The notes: generated from the letters alone by a model not told the origin. A stretch of DNA of 64,000 nucleotides from Globodera rostochiensis (GCA_018350325.1 JAEVLN010000039.1:408702-472701); one strand, 5' to 3'. Shown: positions 10,464 to 22,312, counted from the stretch's first letter. A program made the numbers and translations.

Positions 10464-12060
10464 TCGAAAACCCAATGAAAAAGAAGAACGTAAACATTTG
10501 ATAGAGAAATTTGATCAAATGAAAGCCAAGTTAAAGCGGGACGGATGCAAAAATTCATTTAAAAATGAAATTGATGAAACTGTCGCAAAAGAGTTGGGCC
10601 TTTGTTATGCAACAATTTACACACGGCAAATTTTCAGGAAATTGATAAACGATGAATATTCAATGTTTGTAAGTATGAAACTATTCGTCAAAAAAAAATT
10701 GGCAATTCATTTTTTTTAGATAAATGACAAACAAAATGATATTTTGATGGTTTTTTTAGCGGTATAAACGCTTAATTTCCTCTAAGCAATTTTATTGCAG
10801 TTTTCATGCAAAAACGACTCTAGTTTGTTTTTAATTAAAATGGAAAATTCGTAGTAACAAAATTTGTGAAAATTAATGGTCAATAATTAAATGTTATTTT
10901 TGACTTCGCCCCTTCACAAAAGGCTCTCAGGCGAATGCCCTGCCACTATCATCGCCGGTTGATCTCGCATTTTAGGAATCCGGATTTTAAGCAAACGGCG
11001 GGTTGACGCCCTGTCCCCCTCGGGCAACAACAACTAATCTCGTCATCTTTCCCCCCAGAGCATGCGCACATTCATCCCTCAAATTCGTCATTTATTCATT
11101 TCTTCCTTCTTTGCTGCCCCGCTTTAGGCCATAGCGGAATTTTGCGCACCTCCACTTTACCGTGCGCTGCGAGACAACTCCCGGGCCCTTCGATTGAATA
11201 ATGTTTTGCAGAGCCTAGACTCAGCGAAAATTCGTGGGAAATTAGTGCGCGAATGTCAGTTTTGGGCATGGTCGCTAGAGGCGCCGTAAAAAATCAACAA
11301 AAAGAAGAGGGCACATGAACTTGAGTGAGGAATGAGTAAACATGTAGATGAACAAAACAAAAAAAGAATCATTTAAATAAGTGCCGAAATAACGGAGTTA
11401 CAAATTTTCAAATTCATTAAAAAAAATCGGGTATCAAAACTTAGTTGGCACCCTAAATATTATTCATGGGCATAACCCCTAAATACTATGGCCATTGACG
11501 GCGCTTTCTATACACGACGTTGATCAGCAAAGACCACCGATAATCAAGCGATCGAAATAAACGAACGAATCGATAAAATTTATTTGGTATGCTCGAGACT
11601 TGAAATTTACCAAGACTCGAGAGTCGAGACTCGATACCGAGAAATGATCCCAAGACTCGAGATCGAGACCACAAAAAAGCCGAGAAATTTCTCGGTTCGA
11701 GGAGACCCGATATACCAAAAGTTATTTTCGATATTTCATGTTGGTTTTGGCTGAGTTGTCATTTCGTGGCTTCGATAGTCTTAGCTTCGACATTATGCAT
11801 GTTTTTTGTCCATCCGATGTAAAGTATCGATTCTTCAACAAAATTGTTTTTTCTATTAAATGCCAACAGAAGCGGAAATGTCACTTTTCCACCGGGGCGA
11901 ATTTAATTAGTTAAAAAATATTTTTTTATTTGATTATTGACAATCGATCGCCATTTTTATAAAATCGTGAATATTATTATTCTATGCGGTCCTAGGAATA
12001 TTGATTTGGTCCCGGTTGAAAAGGGGAATATTGATTGATTCGGGTGAGATAATTATTAAA
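10464..12060 (+). repeat. Copy of the HTH-collagen-HTH block, collagen mostly lost
   Basis: The order here repeats 55000-58500: end of HTH module 2 and 3' flank, a stretch AGCGGTATAAACGCTTAATT with the following 500 bp of collagen upstream DNA (10740-11280 against 55605-56000), a collagen 3' remnant (11487-11590), and the region upstream of the next HTH gene (TGTCACTTTTCCACC at about 11878 against 58331). About 1.5 kb of collagen coding sequence is missing. The stretch 11280-11487 and the palindromic CTCGAGACTCG-rich DNA at 11590-11705 contain no gene. Confidence 0.75.
11487..11590 (+). pseudogene. 3' remnant of a cuticle collagen gene
   Basis: The bases GCCATTGACGGCG ... CACGACGTTGATCAGC and AAGACCACCGATAATCAAGC match the last codons and 3' flank of the complete collagen at 56386-57890 (CAIDGG ... 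GTRR then stop). The Phe-Glu-Asp-Gly stretch is mutated and no Gly-X-Y repeat precedes it. Confidence 0.65.
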
Positions 12061-12069
12061 AAATATCAT

Positions 12070-12115
12070 TTATATGAATGCCCATTTTAATTGTGGGCTG
12101 TCATTTATTACTTTC
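12070..12115 (+). promoter_or_regulatory. Conserved upstream block U1 of HTH genes
   Basis: The sequence ATGAATGCCCATTTTAATTG followed by TGGGCTGTCATTTATTAC recurs before the HTH genes at 31662, 41753, 26364 and 35523 and, displaced, the gene at 45779. It is preceded here by GGAATATTGATT units that also recur. Conservation in non-coding DNA between diverged paralogues suggests a shared promoter part, though recent duplication could explain it as well. Confidence 0.45.
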
Positions 12116-12310
12116 AATCATTTTTTTATATTTATTAATACTTGTAAAAATTAGAATATTATTTATTCTTTAATTTAAGAGAATTTTTGACATAAATTCT
12201 TAACACGAAATATTTGACAACTTTCCAAATCAAATTTTCAGTTTTATTATAAAATTTAATTGGAATTTCATATAAATCTCTAACTTTAGAGGTTGCTTTG
12301 CCCAAATAAA

Positions 12311-13316
12311 ATGGCGAAGTTTTGGATTTTAATTGTAGTGAGATTAATTACAACAAATTCACTCGAAAAAGCCGAATCCGTAAAATTGGAGGAATTGCCA
12401 CTCCAAACATTTGACGAATTATTCGTAGATGAATGGTGGGACAAAGATGACGCTGCCGAAGATTTGAAAACGCCGACTCCAACAAACTTTGGACAAAATG
12501 TCCATCACCAAATCGACCCGAACACCCAAAGTGGACAAATTGAACCCAATTCAACTGATCAGAATCCTCCTCTCGCAAAGTCTGATCACTCTGATAATGC
12601 TAAAAATGGGGAAGAACAGAACGAAGTTTCTTCAACCAAAAATATTACTAAAGATGAGCAAAAACGTAAAATTGTTGGCGAATTCCACGCAATGAAAGAT
12701 GAATTTAAGAAAAAAGGAAAATATTCAAGAAAAGAAAGAACGCAAATTGAGGATAAAATTGCTAAACATTTAAAAGTCAATCGCTCAAAAATATTTAAAT
12801 GGAAAAAAGATTTAGGCTTAAGTCAAAAAGTGTTATATGAAAAAGAAGAACGTAAACATTTGGTAGAGAAATTTGATCAAATGAAAGCCGAGTTAAAGCG
12901 GGACGGATCCAACAACTCTCAAAATGAATTAGATAAAACTGTCGCGAAAGAGTTGGGCCTCTGTTTTAAAACAATTTACAATTGGAAACGTGAATTTGAC
13001 CAATCCAGTGAGTATTTTGATTTTATTAATTTGTTTAAATAAAATTAAAAATTCCTTTACAGAACCAAAGAAATACCCCCACAGCGAACAAAAGGAATTG
13101 ATGAAACGTTATTATGAAATTAAGGGCAAAACCCATAAAATTAGTGACAAGGAAATTGCAAAAATGTTCAATATTGGATCACGCACTTTGGTTAATTGGA
13201 AGAGACAATTTAAACGACAGCAATTTCATCAAAATTCTGTCGACGGACATTCTGTGGAAGAGAATGCCGCGGCAAATATTCAGGAAATTGGGAACACGAA
13301 TTCGGAAAGTATTTGA
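12311..13316 (+). CDS. Secreted multi-HTH protein, compact two-exon copy
   Basis: Exons 12311-13007 and 13063-13316 give 316 residues. The signal peptide MAKFWILIVVRLITTNSLEK carries an Arg in its hydrophobic core, which is unusual. The acidic segment FVDEWWDKDDAAEDLK is followed by one spacer unit GQIEPNSTDQ, NPPLAKSDHS, and a basic KDEQKRKIVGEF start of module 1. Modules: KIAKHLKVNRSKIFKWKKDL, TVAKELGLCFKTIYNWKREF, EIAKMFNIGSRTLVNWKRQF. The tail VDGHSVEENAAANIQEIG ends in NTNSESI. The start at 12311 is chosen because the leader GCCCAAATAAA precedes ATG in all paralogues, although an in-frame ATG-less extension upstream stays open. Confidence 0.87.
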
Positions 13317-13329
13317 ATGAAACGATGGT

Positions 13330-13744
13330 CAATAGATTTTTTGACAATTCACTTCTTGATTTCTAATATAGCTAAAAATTAGTTATTTATCTATTAGCGT
13401 TTTTTGAATTTTTCAAAAAATTGTTACAAATTTACCAAATCACATAAATAAGATGCTAGAGCTGGGCAAAATCGGAAAATAAAATCCGAAAACGAACTTT
13501 CAATTGTAAATTTACACTTTATAAATTAAAAATTCAAACTGAAATAGAATATAATCTAGGAGATTTTCTCCAGCTGTATGCTTTTGAATTAGCCTTTTGC
13601 CAAGTTGCTACATTTGTTATTTTGACTAATGATTGTAAACGAATTCGAATAAATAATACCAGGGCTGCTACTTTTAGGTTCGAATAATCTCCAAATAGAC
13701 GCTTAAATAGGTTTAAAAAAATGTTAAAATAGGCTTCCGGATTT
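13330..13744. other. 3' flank shared with the gene at 58547, no gene
   Basis: The first 110 bases match the flank after 59623 (AATAGA...TTTGACAATTCACTT ... TATTTATCTA), extending the duplicated block described at 10464. The rest is AT-rich and shows no supported feature. Confidence 0.5.
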
Positions 13745-16700
13745 AGCCGCCTCTTTACGCTTGTCAAGCTGGAACAGGCGTTGTTCAACTTAGCCGCCTG
13801 TTCATAAACTTGTCAAGTTGGAACAGGCGCTTTTTCAACTTAGCCGCCTGTTTACGCTTGTCAAGTTGGAAAAGGCGCTATTAACTTACCCGCCTGTTTA
13901 TGCTTGTCAAGTTGGAACAGGCGCTCTTTCAATTTACCCGCCTGTTTATGCTTGTCAAGTTGGAACAGGCGCTCTTTCAATTTACCCGCCTGTTTATGCT
14001 TGTCAAGTTGGAACAGGCGCTTTATTAACTCTTCGCCTTTTTATGCTTGTGAGTTGGAAACCCGCCTGTTCCTGCTTGCCAAGTTGGAACAGGCGCTCTG
14101 TCAAGTTGGAACAGGCGCTCTTTCAATTTACCCGCCTGTTTATGCTTGTCAAATTGGAACAGGCGCTCTTTCAATTTACCCGCCTGTTTATGCTTGTCAA
14201 ATTGGAACATGCGCTCTTTCAATTTACCCGCCTGTTTATGCTTGTCAAGTTGGAACCGCTATTTCAACTTACCCGCCTGTTTATGCTTGTCAAGTTGGAA
14301 CAGGCGCTCTTTCAATTTACCCGCCTGTTTATGCTTGTCAAATTGGAACAGGCGCTCTTTCAATTTACCCGCCTGTTTATGCTTGTCAAATTGGAACATG
14401 CGCTCTTTCAATTTACCCGCCTTATGCTTGTCAAGTTGGAACCGCTATTTTAACTTACCCGCCTGTTTATGCTTGTCAAGTTGGAACTGGCGCTATTTCA
14501 ACTTAGCCGCCTGTTCCTGCTTGCCAAGTTGGAACAGGCGCTTTTTTAATTACCCGCCTGTTCATAAACTTGTCAAGTTGGAACAGGCGCTTTTTCAACT
14601 TACCCGCCTGTTTATGCTTGTCAAGTTGGAACTGGCGCTATTTCAACTTAGCCGCCTGTTCCTGCTTGCCAAGTTGGAACAGGTGCTTTTTTAATTACCC
14701 GCCTGTTCATAACTTGTCAAGTTGGAACAGGCGCTTTTTCAACTTAGCCGCCTGTTTATGCTCCAAGTTGGAACAGGCGCTTTTTTAATTACCCGCCTGT
14801 TCATAAACTTGTCAAGTTGGAACAGGCGCTTTTTCAACTTAGCCGCCTGTTTATGCTTGTCAAGTTGGAACAGGCGCTCTTTCAATTTACCCGCCTGTTT
14901 ATGCTTGTCAAGTTGGAACAGGCGCTCTTTCAATTTACCCGCCTGTTTATGCTTGTCAAGTTGGAACAGGCGCTTTATTAACTCTTCGCCTTTTTATGCT
15001 TGTGAGTTGGAAACCCGCCTGTTCCTGCTTGCCAAGTTGGAACAGGCGCTCTGTCAAGTTGGAACAGGCGCTCTTTCAATTTACCCGCCTGTTTATGCTT
15101 GTCAAATTGGAACAGGCGCTCTTTCAATTTACCCGCCTGTTTATGCTTGTCAAATTGGAACATGCGCTCTTTCAATTTACCCGCCTGTTTATGCTTGTCA
15201 AGTTGGAACCGCTATTTCAACTTACCCGCCTGTTTATGCTTGTCAAGTTGGAACAGGCGCTCTTTCAATTTACCCGCCTGTTTATGCTTGTCAAATTGGA
15301 ACAGGCGCTCTTTCAATTTACCCGCCTGTTTATGCTTGTCAAATTGGAACATGCGCTCTTTCAATTTACCCGCCTTATGCTTGTCAAGTTGGAACCGCTA
15401 TTTTAACTTACCCGCCTGTTTATGCTTGTCAAGTTGGAACTGGCGCTATTTCAACTTAGCCGCCTGTTCCTGCTTGCCAAGTTGGAACAGGTGCTTTTTT
15501 AATTACCCGCCTGTTCATAACTTGTCAAGTTGGAACAGGCGCTTTTTCAACTTAGCCGCCTGTTTATGCTCCAAGTTGGAACAGGCGCTTTTTTAATTAC
15601 CCGCCTGTTCATAAACTTGTCAAGTTGGAACAGGCGCTTTTTCAACTTAGCCGCCTGTTTATGCTTGTCAAGTTGGAACAGGCGCTCTTTCAATTTACCC
15701 GCCTGTTTATGCTTGTCAAGTTGGAACAGGCGCTCTTTCAATTTACCCGCCTGTTTATGCTTGTCAAGTTGGAACAGGCGCTTTATTAACTCTTCGCCTT
15801 TTTATGCTTGTGAGTTGGAAACCCGCCTGTTCCTGCTTGCCAAGTTGGAACAGGCGCTCTGTCAAGTTGGAACAGGCGCTCTTTCAATTTACCCGCCTGT
15901 TTATGCTTGTCAAATTGGAACAGGCGCTCTTTCAATTTACCCGCCTGTTTATGCTTGTCAAATTGGAACATGCGCTCTTTCAATTTACCCGCCTGTTTAT
16001 GCTTGTCAAGTTGGAACCGCTATTTCAACTTACCCGCCTGTTTATGCTTGTCAAGTTGGAACAGGCGCTCTTTCAATTTACCCGCCTGTTTATGCTTGTC
16101 AAATTGGAACAGGCGCTCTTTCAATTTACCCGCCTGTTTATGCTTGTCAAATTGGAACATGCGCTCTTTCAATTTACCCGCCTTATGCTTGTCAAGTTGG
16201 AACCGCTATTTTAACTTACCCGCCTGTTTATGCTTGTCAAGTTGGAACTGGCGCTATTTCAACTTAGCCGCCTGTTCCTGCTTGCCAAGTTGGAACAGGC
16301 GCTTTTTTAATTACCCGCCTGTTCATAAACTTGTCAAATTGGAACAGGCTCTTTTTTAACTCTTCGCCTTTTTATGCTTGTCAAGTTTGAACAGGCGCTC
16401 TTTTAATTTACCCGCCTGTTCATAAACTTGTCAAGTTGGAACAGGCGCTTTTTCAACTTAGCCGCCTGTTTACGCTTGTCAAGTTGGAACAGGCGCTATT
16501 TCAACTTACCCGCCTGTTCATGCTCCAAGATGGAACAGGCGCTCTTTCAACTTAGTCGACTGTTTATGCTTGTCAAGTTGGAACAGGCGCTTTTTTAACT
16601 TAGCCGCCTGTTTATGCTCCAAGATGGAACAGGCGCTCTTTCAACTTAGCCGCCTGTTTATGCTTGTCAAGTTGGAACCGCTATTTCAACTTACCCGCCT

Positions 16701-16830
16701 GTTTATGCTTGTCAAGTTGGAACAGGCGCTCTTTTAATTTACCCGCCTGTTCATAAACTTGTCAAGTTGGAACAGGCGCTTTTTCAACTTAGCCGCCTGT
16801 TTATGCTCCAAGTTGGAACAGGCGCTTGAC
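13745..16830. repeat. Hairpin minisatellite with 808-bp higher-order repeat
   Basis: About sixty units of 40-54 bp follow the pattern CTTGTCAAGTTGGAACAGGCGC + T/C-rich + AACTT(A/T)(G/C)CCGCCTGTTTATG. A higher-order period of 808 bp is evident: 14722-15529 and 15530-16337 are almost identical unit by unit, and a partial third copy lies at 13900-14720. Each unit has CGCCTGTT and AACAGGCG as an interrupted palindrome. The long open frames in both strands result from unit lengths that are multiples of three and repeat the same few residues; they are not genes. Confidence 0.92.
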
Positions 16831-17380
16831 GGAGCCTTCATGTGATCGAAAGATTGACGCCGGCGAGAATTTTTTAAAAAAATATGTCATCTTGCGGTAT
16901 GGGTGCGCGACATGAAAAAGGCAACTAATTCTGAGTTTCAAAAATCCAATTAAATTTTAAGGTTTTGAAGACCCAGAGGTGTTCAAACATGTTGAATATG
17001 TCGCTCTCCTTTTAAATCTCGTCGTGAAGAATGGGCTCAAGCAAAGTGCAGACAAATTGTCGCGAACTTTAAACATATGTAGCAAAAACGTAACAATTTT
17101 TTGAATAAAATTTAAAAAAACGAATTCTATTGCACATCGTTTCATTCAAATACTTCCCGAGTTTAAGTGCTTAGGACGCATAAAAGTTTACGGGACGCGA
17201 GGAGCCGTGCCCATTGATTTGTGTAGCGGGTTTTCAACAAAATAACCCTTCAGGTCCTATATTCAATTATTGTTGACTCATTTTGTTGTAATTTATCGAA
17301 AAAAATGAATTGTCAATTTTTTACTTACGAATAGTTTCATATAAATTTTGCTAACATTGACGATTTATTCAAATTGTCCT
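16831..17380. other. Intergenic, only short HTH 3' flank traces
   Basis: No gene is supported. The bases around 17140-17160 (CGTTTCATTCAAATACTTCCCGAG) resemble the extreme 3' end and flank of HTH last exons on the minus strand, and about 17225-17350 recurs at 50265-50380. Confidence 0.4.
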
Positions 17381-18369
17381 CTAATTGGAATGTTCAATTT
17401 CCTGAATATTTGCCGCGGCATTTTCTTCCACAGAATGTCCATCAACAGAATTTGGATGAAATTCCTGTCGTTTAAATTGCTTTTTCCATTTATACAAAGT
17501 TTCTCTGCAAATTTTCAATCTTTTGGCAATTTTCTCATCGCTAATTTTAAGATTTTCGTCCTTAATTTCATAATAACGTTTCATCACTTTTTTTTGATCG
17601 TTATTGGGGTATTTATTTTGTAGTGCTGTAAAATTAATTTTTAATTAAAATAAATGAAAAAAAGTGGTCTCAAAAACTAACTGGTTTGGCCAAGTTCACG
17701 TTTCCAATTGCAAATTGTTCTATCAGTTCTGCCAAACTCTTTTGCGACAATTTTATCAATTTCGTGTTTATAAGAATTTTTGAATCCGGCCCGCTTTAAC
17801 TCGGCTTTCATTTGATTAAATTTCTCTACCAAAATTTTTCGCTCATTGTATGTCTTTTTTGAACTTAAGCCAAATTCTTTTTTCCATTTATATATTTTTT
17901 TGCGATTGACTTTTAAATGTTTAGCAATTTTTTCCTCAATTTGAACCCATTCTTTTGCCGAATATTTTCCTTTTTGCTTAAATTCGTCTTTCATTTCGTG
18001 GAATTTAGCCACAATTTTACGTTTTCGCTCATCTTCGGCAATATTTTCGCTATGTTCTTCACCATTTTTGGCATTATTAGAATGATCAGACTCTGTGAGA
18101 GGAGGATTATGATCATTTTTGGGTTCAATTTGTCCAGTTTGGGTGTTCTGCCGGTCGATTTGATGATAGACATTTTGTCCAAAGTTTGTTGGCGCCGGCG
18201 TTTTCAATTCTTCGGCGGCTTCATCTTTGTCCCACCATTCATCTACGAATAATTCGTCAAATGTTTGGAGTGGCAATTCCTCCAATTCCTCCAATTGTAC
18301 GGATTCGGCTGTGTCCAGTGAATTTGTTACGAAGAATAACACCAAAATTAAAACACAAAACTCTTTCAT
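17381..18369 (-). CDS. Secreted multi-HTH protein, minus-strand copy
   Basis: Exons 18369-17682 and 17625-17381 give 310 residues. The signal peptide is MKEFCVLILVLFFVTNSLDT, then an extended acidic stretch with doubled LEELEELPLQ, WWDKDEAAEELK, NFGQNVYHQIDRQN and a single degenerate spacer unit GQIEPKNDHN. Modules: KIAKHLKVNRKKIYKWKKEF, IVAKEFGRTDRTICNWKREL, KIAKRLKICRETLYKWKKQF, then tail SVEENAAANIQEIEHSN. Its first 190 coding bases and about 600 bp upstream are nearly identical to the gene at 21155, while the rest has diverged. The intron donor is GTTAGT. Confidence 0.87.
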
Positions 18370-18985
18370 TTTATTTGGGTGGGCAAAAAACAACCTCTGA
18401 ATTTACAATTTAATTTTATAATTTAAATGCAAAATTCGATTGCAAAAATGTTTCAATAATTTTGTGTTGAAGAATTTCTCGCAAAAAGGTTTTAAAGCAT
18501 GATAAATATTCACAAATAAAAATTATGAATTTTTTTGTCCAAAGTCACTCAGAAAATCAATAAAGCCCATCATTTTCAAATTTCTGCCAACCCTAAATTA
18601 TTAATCACAATTGGAGGAATGGTGACAATTTCCGGTCGCTTCCATTAAGACCGGATGCTCAGAATTTGTCAGGGATAACATCCAATTTTGCCAAAACACT
18701 TCTCCTAGTGCCAACAATTTTTGCTAGCAAATGAAGCAAATTTTTAAAAAATTTTAAAATTAACTGAATTTATTGTCTTGAAAAAAAGGTTTTTTTTCCT
18801 AAACATTTTTTTTATTCCGATGTTGGCCTTTGGGTGGTGTTTCATGTGTGTTTTTAAGTAACTTTTTGGTGCGCACCACCGCCGTATAAAAAAATGGCAA
18901 TATTTACAAGTTTTATGCTATAACTTTTTTGAGAAATCTAAATCAGTTAGCTTTCACTTGATCAAAGATTCAACAAACAGAGAAG
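18175..18985. repeat. Recent duplicate of 20960-21770
   Basis: From the spacer start of the HTH gene, through the signal peptide and leader, to AACAAACAGAGA, this 0.8 kb is almost identical to 20960-21770, with only a handful of substitutions and one-base indels. Downstream coding sequence is far less similar, so the junction marks either a young duplication breakpoint or a gene-conversion tract. Confidence 0.8.
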
Positions 18986-18989
18986 GTTT

Positions 18990-20040
18990 TGCCCAAAAAA
19001 TTAAAAACCGCTTTAAATTAAAATTTATTGTTTGATTGCTAGAAGTAGTTGGTAAATAAGTTTTTACGATCGGACTCTATAAAAAGTTTAAGGAGATCAT
19101 CAAGGATCTGAATGTTTATTATGCAAATACAACAAACAGAAACACCTAATTTCAACAAAAATCAACGCTCGTGTGGCTTAGGCTTAAACCACCCGGGCTT
19201 AGGTTTCATTTTTCCCTTAATTTTCAAAAAATTCAACCGATTCAAAAACCGTTTTAAATTCTTTATTTTTTTCTATTAACAAATTCGTAAATTATTGAAT
19301 CAAATAACATATTTTTAGGCAATAGCGCACATCCAAGTCACCGCAGTGACCATTGGCTGGGGGTTGGAGCAAGTGGGCATTTCATGTACCATAGTACCAG
19401 CCCAACTTGCTCAAGCAGTTCAGGCATTTTAGATGAAATCGAGCAAATTTTCGGGCTATACAGCGCACCTTGATTCATTGCTATTGAGGGATAACCTCAG
19501 GGTCCCCTGACAGCTGTCGTGATCTTCGATCCTTCCCCCTATCTTTTATTTCCCAATAAATATTGCCCAATTGCTGTATACCCCGTTCACTTTTTGATTG
19601 TTGCCAATTGCCTAACAAATAAAGTGGTATATTGATCGCCGACCGTATCGTTTTGGGGAAGCCTTTTTCCCCTCCCTCCCCAAGAACACCATCAAAAAGT
19701 GAGGACTGCCGCCTCCTCCGGAGGGCTGCAAAGCTCTCCGTTGGATGGCCCAACATTCCAAGCGCCACACCCCTATTAATTGCTCTATGCATAGAAGAGA
19801 GTTATGTAAATCCGCCTGGCCAAAACTAGGCCGTGCCAAAAACAGAAATTTAGCAAGGCATAGTTCGGCTCCTGGCAACGCGCTGTGCACGCTTATGACT
19901 CAATCAACGCAGCTCGTCAAACAGTATATTTAAGTAAGCAAGATTTTTGACTCATTTTGTTTGTAATTTATCGAAAAAAAAGAATTGTTGATTTTATTTA
20001 GGAATAGTTTCATACAAATTTTGCTATCATGGACTATTTA
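18990..20040. other. Intergenic, unrecognised mixed-composition DNA
   Basis: No gene is supported. 18990-19320 is AT-rich. 19330-19935 has higher GC, with frames open on both strands but no conserved motif that I recognise. It could be an inserted element or decayed exons. Confidence 0.3.
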
Positions 20041-20041
20041 T

Positions 20042-21155
20042 TCAAATACTTCCCACGTTCGATTTATCAATTTCCTGGGCATTTGCCGCCGCATTCTCTT
20101 CCACAAAATGTCCATCGACAGAATTTGGATGAAATAGCTGTCGTTTAAATTGCTTTTTCCATCTAAACAAAGTGTTTATTCCAATTTTCAATTTTTTGGC
20201 AATGTCCACATTTCTAATTTTAGGATTTTGGTCTTTAATTTCATAATAACGTTTCATCAATAATTCCTTTTGTTTGGCATGGGCGTATTTATGTTGTGGT
20301 GCTGTAAATGAATTTTTTTATTAATATAAATAAATTAATAAAATCAAAATACTTACTGGGTTGGCCAAGTTTTCGTTTCCATTTGTAAATTGTTTTAAAA
20401 TGGAGGCCCAACTCTTTTGCGACAGTTTCATTTATTTCATTTTGATAAGTGTTTTTGAGTCCGTCCCGCTTTAACTCGGCTTTCATTTGATCAAATTTCT
20501 CTATTAAATTTTTTCGCTCATTTTTTGTTTTTTTTTGACTTAGGCCAAATTCTTTTTTCCATTTATACATTTTTTTGCGATTGACTTTTAAATGTTTAGC
20601 AATTCTATCCTCAATTTGATTCCATTCTTTTGTTGAATATTTTCCTTTTTTCTTAAATTCGTTTTTTATTGCGTGGAATTTGTCGATAATTTTACGTTTT
20701 CGAATATTTTTGGTTGAAGAAATTACTTTCAATACTTCGTTCTGTTCTTCACCATTTTTGCCATTATCAGAGTGATCAGACTCTGTGAGAGAAGGATTCT
20801 GATCATTTGAATTGGGTTCAATTTGTCCAAGCTGATCAGTTGAATTGGATTCAATTTGTCCAGAGTGATCAGACTCTATGAGAGGAGGATTCTGATCAAT
20901 TGAATTAGGCTCAATTTGTCCAAGTTGGCTGTTCTGGCGGTCGATTTGTTGATGGACATTTTGTCCAAAGTTTGTTGGCGCCGGCGTTTTCAATTCTTCG
21001 GCGGCTTCATCTTTGTCCCACCATTCATCTACGAATAATTCGTCAAATGTTTGGAGTGGCAATTCCTCCAATTCCTCCAATTGTACGGATTCGGCTGTGT
21101 CCAGTGAATTTGTTACGAAGAATAACACCAAAATTAAAACACAAAACTCTTTCAT
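20042..21155 (-). CDS. Secreted multi-HTH protein with mixed spacer repeats
   Basis: Exons 21155-20357 and 20301-20042 give 352 residues. The signal peptide and acidic segment equal those of the gene at 18369. The spacer alternates short units (GQIEPNSIDQ, GQIESNSTDQL, GQIEPNSNDQ) with ESDHS blocks, and the usual EDERKRK entry to module 1 is altered to STKNIRKRKIIDKF. Modules: RIAKHLKVNRKKMYKWKKEF, TVAKELGLHFKTIYKWKRKL, DIAKKLKIGINTLFRWKKQF. The tail VDGHFVEENAAANAQEID ends in KSNVGSI. Confidence 0.87.
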
Positions 21156-21774
21156 TTTATTTGGGTGGGCAAAAAACAACCTCTGAATTTACAATTTAAT
21201 TTTATAATTTAAATGCAAAATTCGATTGCAAAAATGTTTCAATAATTTTGTGTTGAAGAATTTCTCGCAAAAAGGTTTTAAAGCATGATAAATATTCACA
21301 AATAAAAATTATGAATTTTTTTGTCCAAAGTCACTCAGAAAATCAATAAAGCCCATCATTTTCAAATTTCTGCCAACCCTAAATTATTAATCACAATTGG
21401 AGGAAATGGTGACAATTTCCGGTCGCTTCCATTAAGACCGGATGCTCAGAATTTGTCAGGGATAACATCCAATTTTGCCAAAACACTTCTCCTAGTGCCA
21501 ACAATTTTTGCTAGCAAATGAAGCAAATTTTTAAAAAATTTTAAAATTAACTGAATTTATTGTCTTGAAAAAAAGGTTTTTTTTCCTAAACATTTTTTTT
21601 ATTCCGATGTTGGCCTTTGGGTGGTTTTTCATGTGTGTTTTTAAGTAACTTTTTGGTGCGCACCACCGCCGTATAAAAAAAATGGCAATTTTCACAAGTT
21701 TTATGCTATAACTTTTTTGAGAAAAGCTAAATCAGTTAGCTTTCGCTTGATCAAAGATTCAACAAACAGAGAGC

Positions 21775-22164
21775 TTCTGAATGATATCAATTTTATTTTG
21801 TGCTTTCCTAATGATTAAGTCATACTGATCGCGCCAAAATGGCCGGCGCCGAGCTGTCTAGATTTCGATCACGCGTTGAAGCAAAATAAATTCAATTGGA
21901 CTCGGATTCGATCACGGTCATATGATCCAGGGCCAAAATCACTCAAAACTACTTAATAGATTTTGTCCAAAAATTTCAACCGATTAAAAACCGCTTTAAA
22001 TTTTAAATGTATTGTTTGATTTTATATTTTAAATATATGTAAAAATATTAATTTTGAAGTTGTTGATTTATTACCTAAATATAATTGTCTTTCTTATCTT
22101 ATTTAAAGTAATTGGTAAATAAGATTTACGCTAAAATTTATATTAATAAGAGTTGGATTAAATG
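21775..22164. other. Intergenic, no supported gene
   Basis: AT-rich DNA between the upstream region of the HTH gene and the right arm of the inverted duplication. A GGCGCCGAGC-containing stretch near 21845 has no counterpart that I can place. Confidence 0.3.
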
Positions 22165-22312
22165 TTTATTGTATTTAATACACAAGTCCAAATAGTGTAA
22201 GTTACAATTAAATAAAGTGCTCAAGATGTTCGCAAAATGGTGATTCTAATAAGTTATCAACAAGATTTACAAGTCTTAGTGGCAACTAAATAAAACTTGA
22301 GGTACTTTAAAC

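Larger units (their letters stand above)
8181..10625 (+). pseudogene. Secreted HTH gene destroyed by three insertions
   Basis: The start MEEFWLLIF is followed by a lost frame, then remnants of the acidic segment up to GWWGKN at about 8310. Spacer repeats and HTH module 1 resume at about 8705-9046 (GQIEPNSTDQL twice, then RKRKIIDKFHAMKDEF), and module 2 at 10237-10625. Between these pieces lie 8311-8704 (a copy of HTH upstream DNA), a pogo-like transposon with TA duplication (9047-10234) and a hAT MITE with an 8-bp duplication (10265-10455). After 10625 the copy jumps to the very end of a last exon, so module 3 is deleted. Confidence 0.8.

Noticed and set aside
13818..16359. Many 130-245 codon open frames on both strands in the minisatellite
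   Set aside because: They repeat a few residues because unit lengths are multiples of three; no signal, splice or conservation supports coding.
13745..16830. Regular repeats with palindromic units, superficially like a CRISPR array
   Set aside because: Units are tandem with no unique spacers of fixed length, the DNA is nuclear eukaryotic, and higher-order repetition identifies it as a minisatellite.
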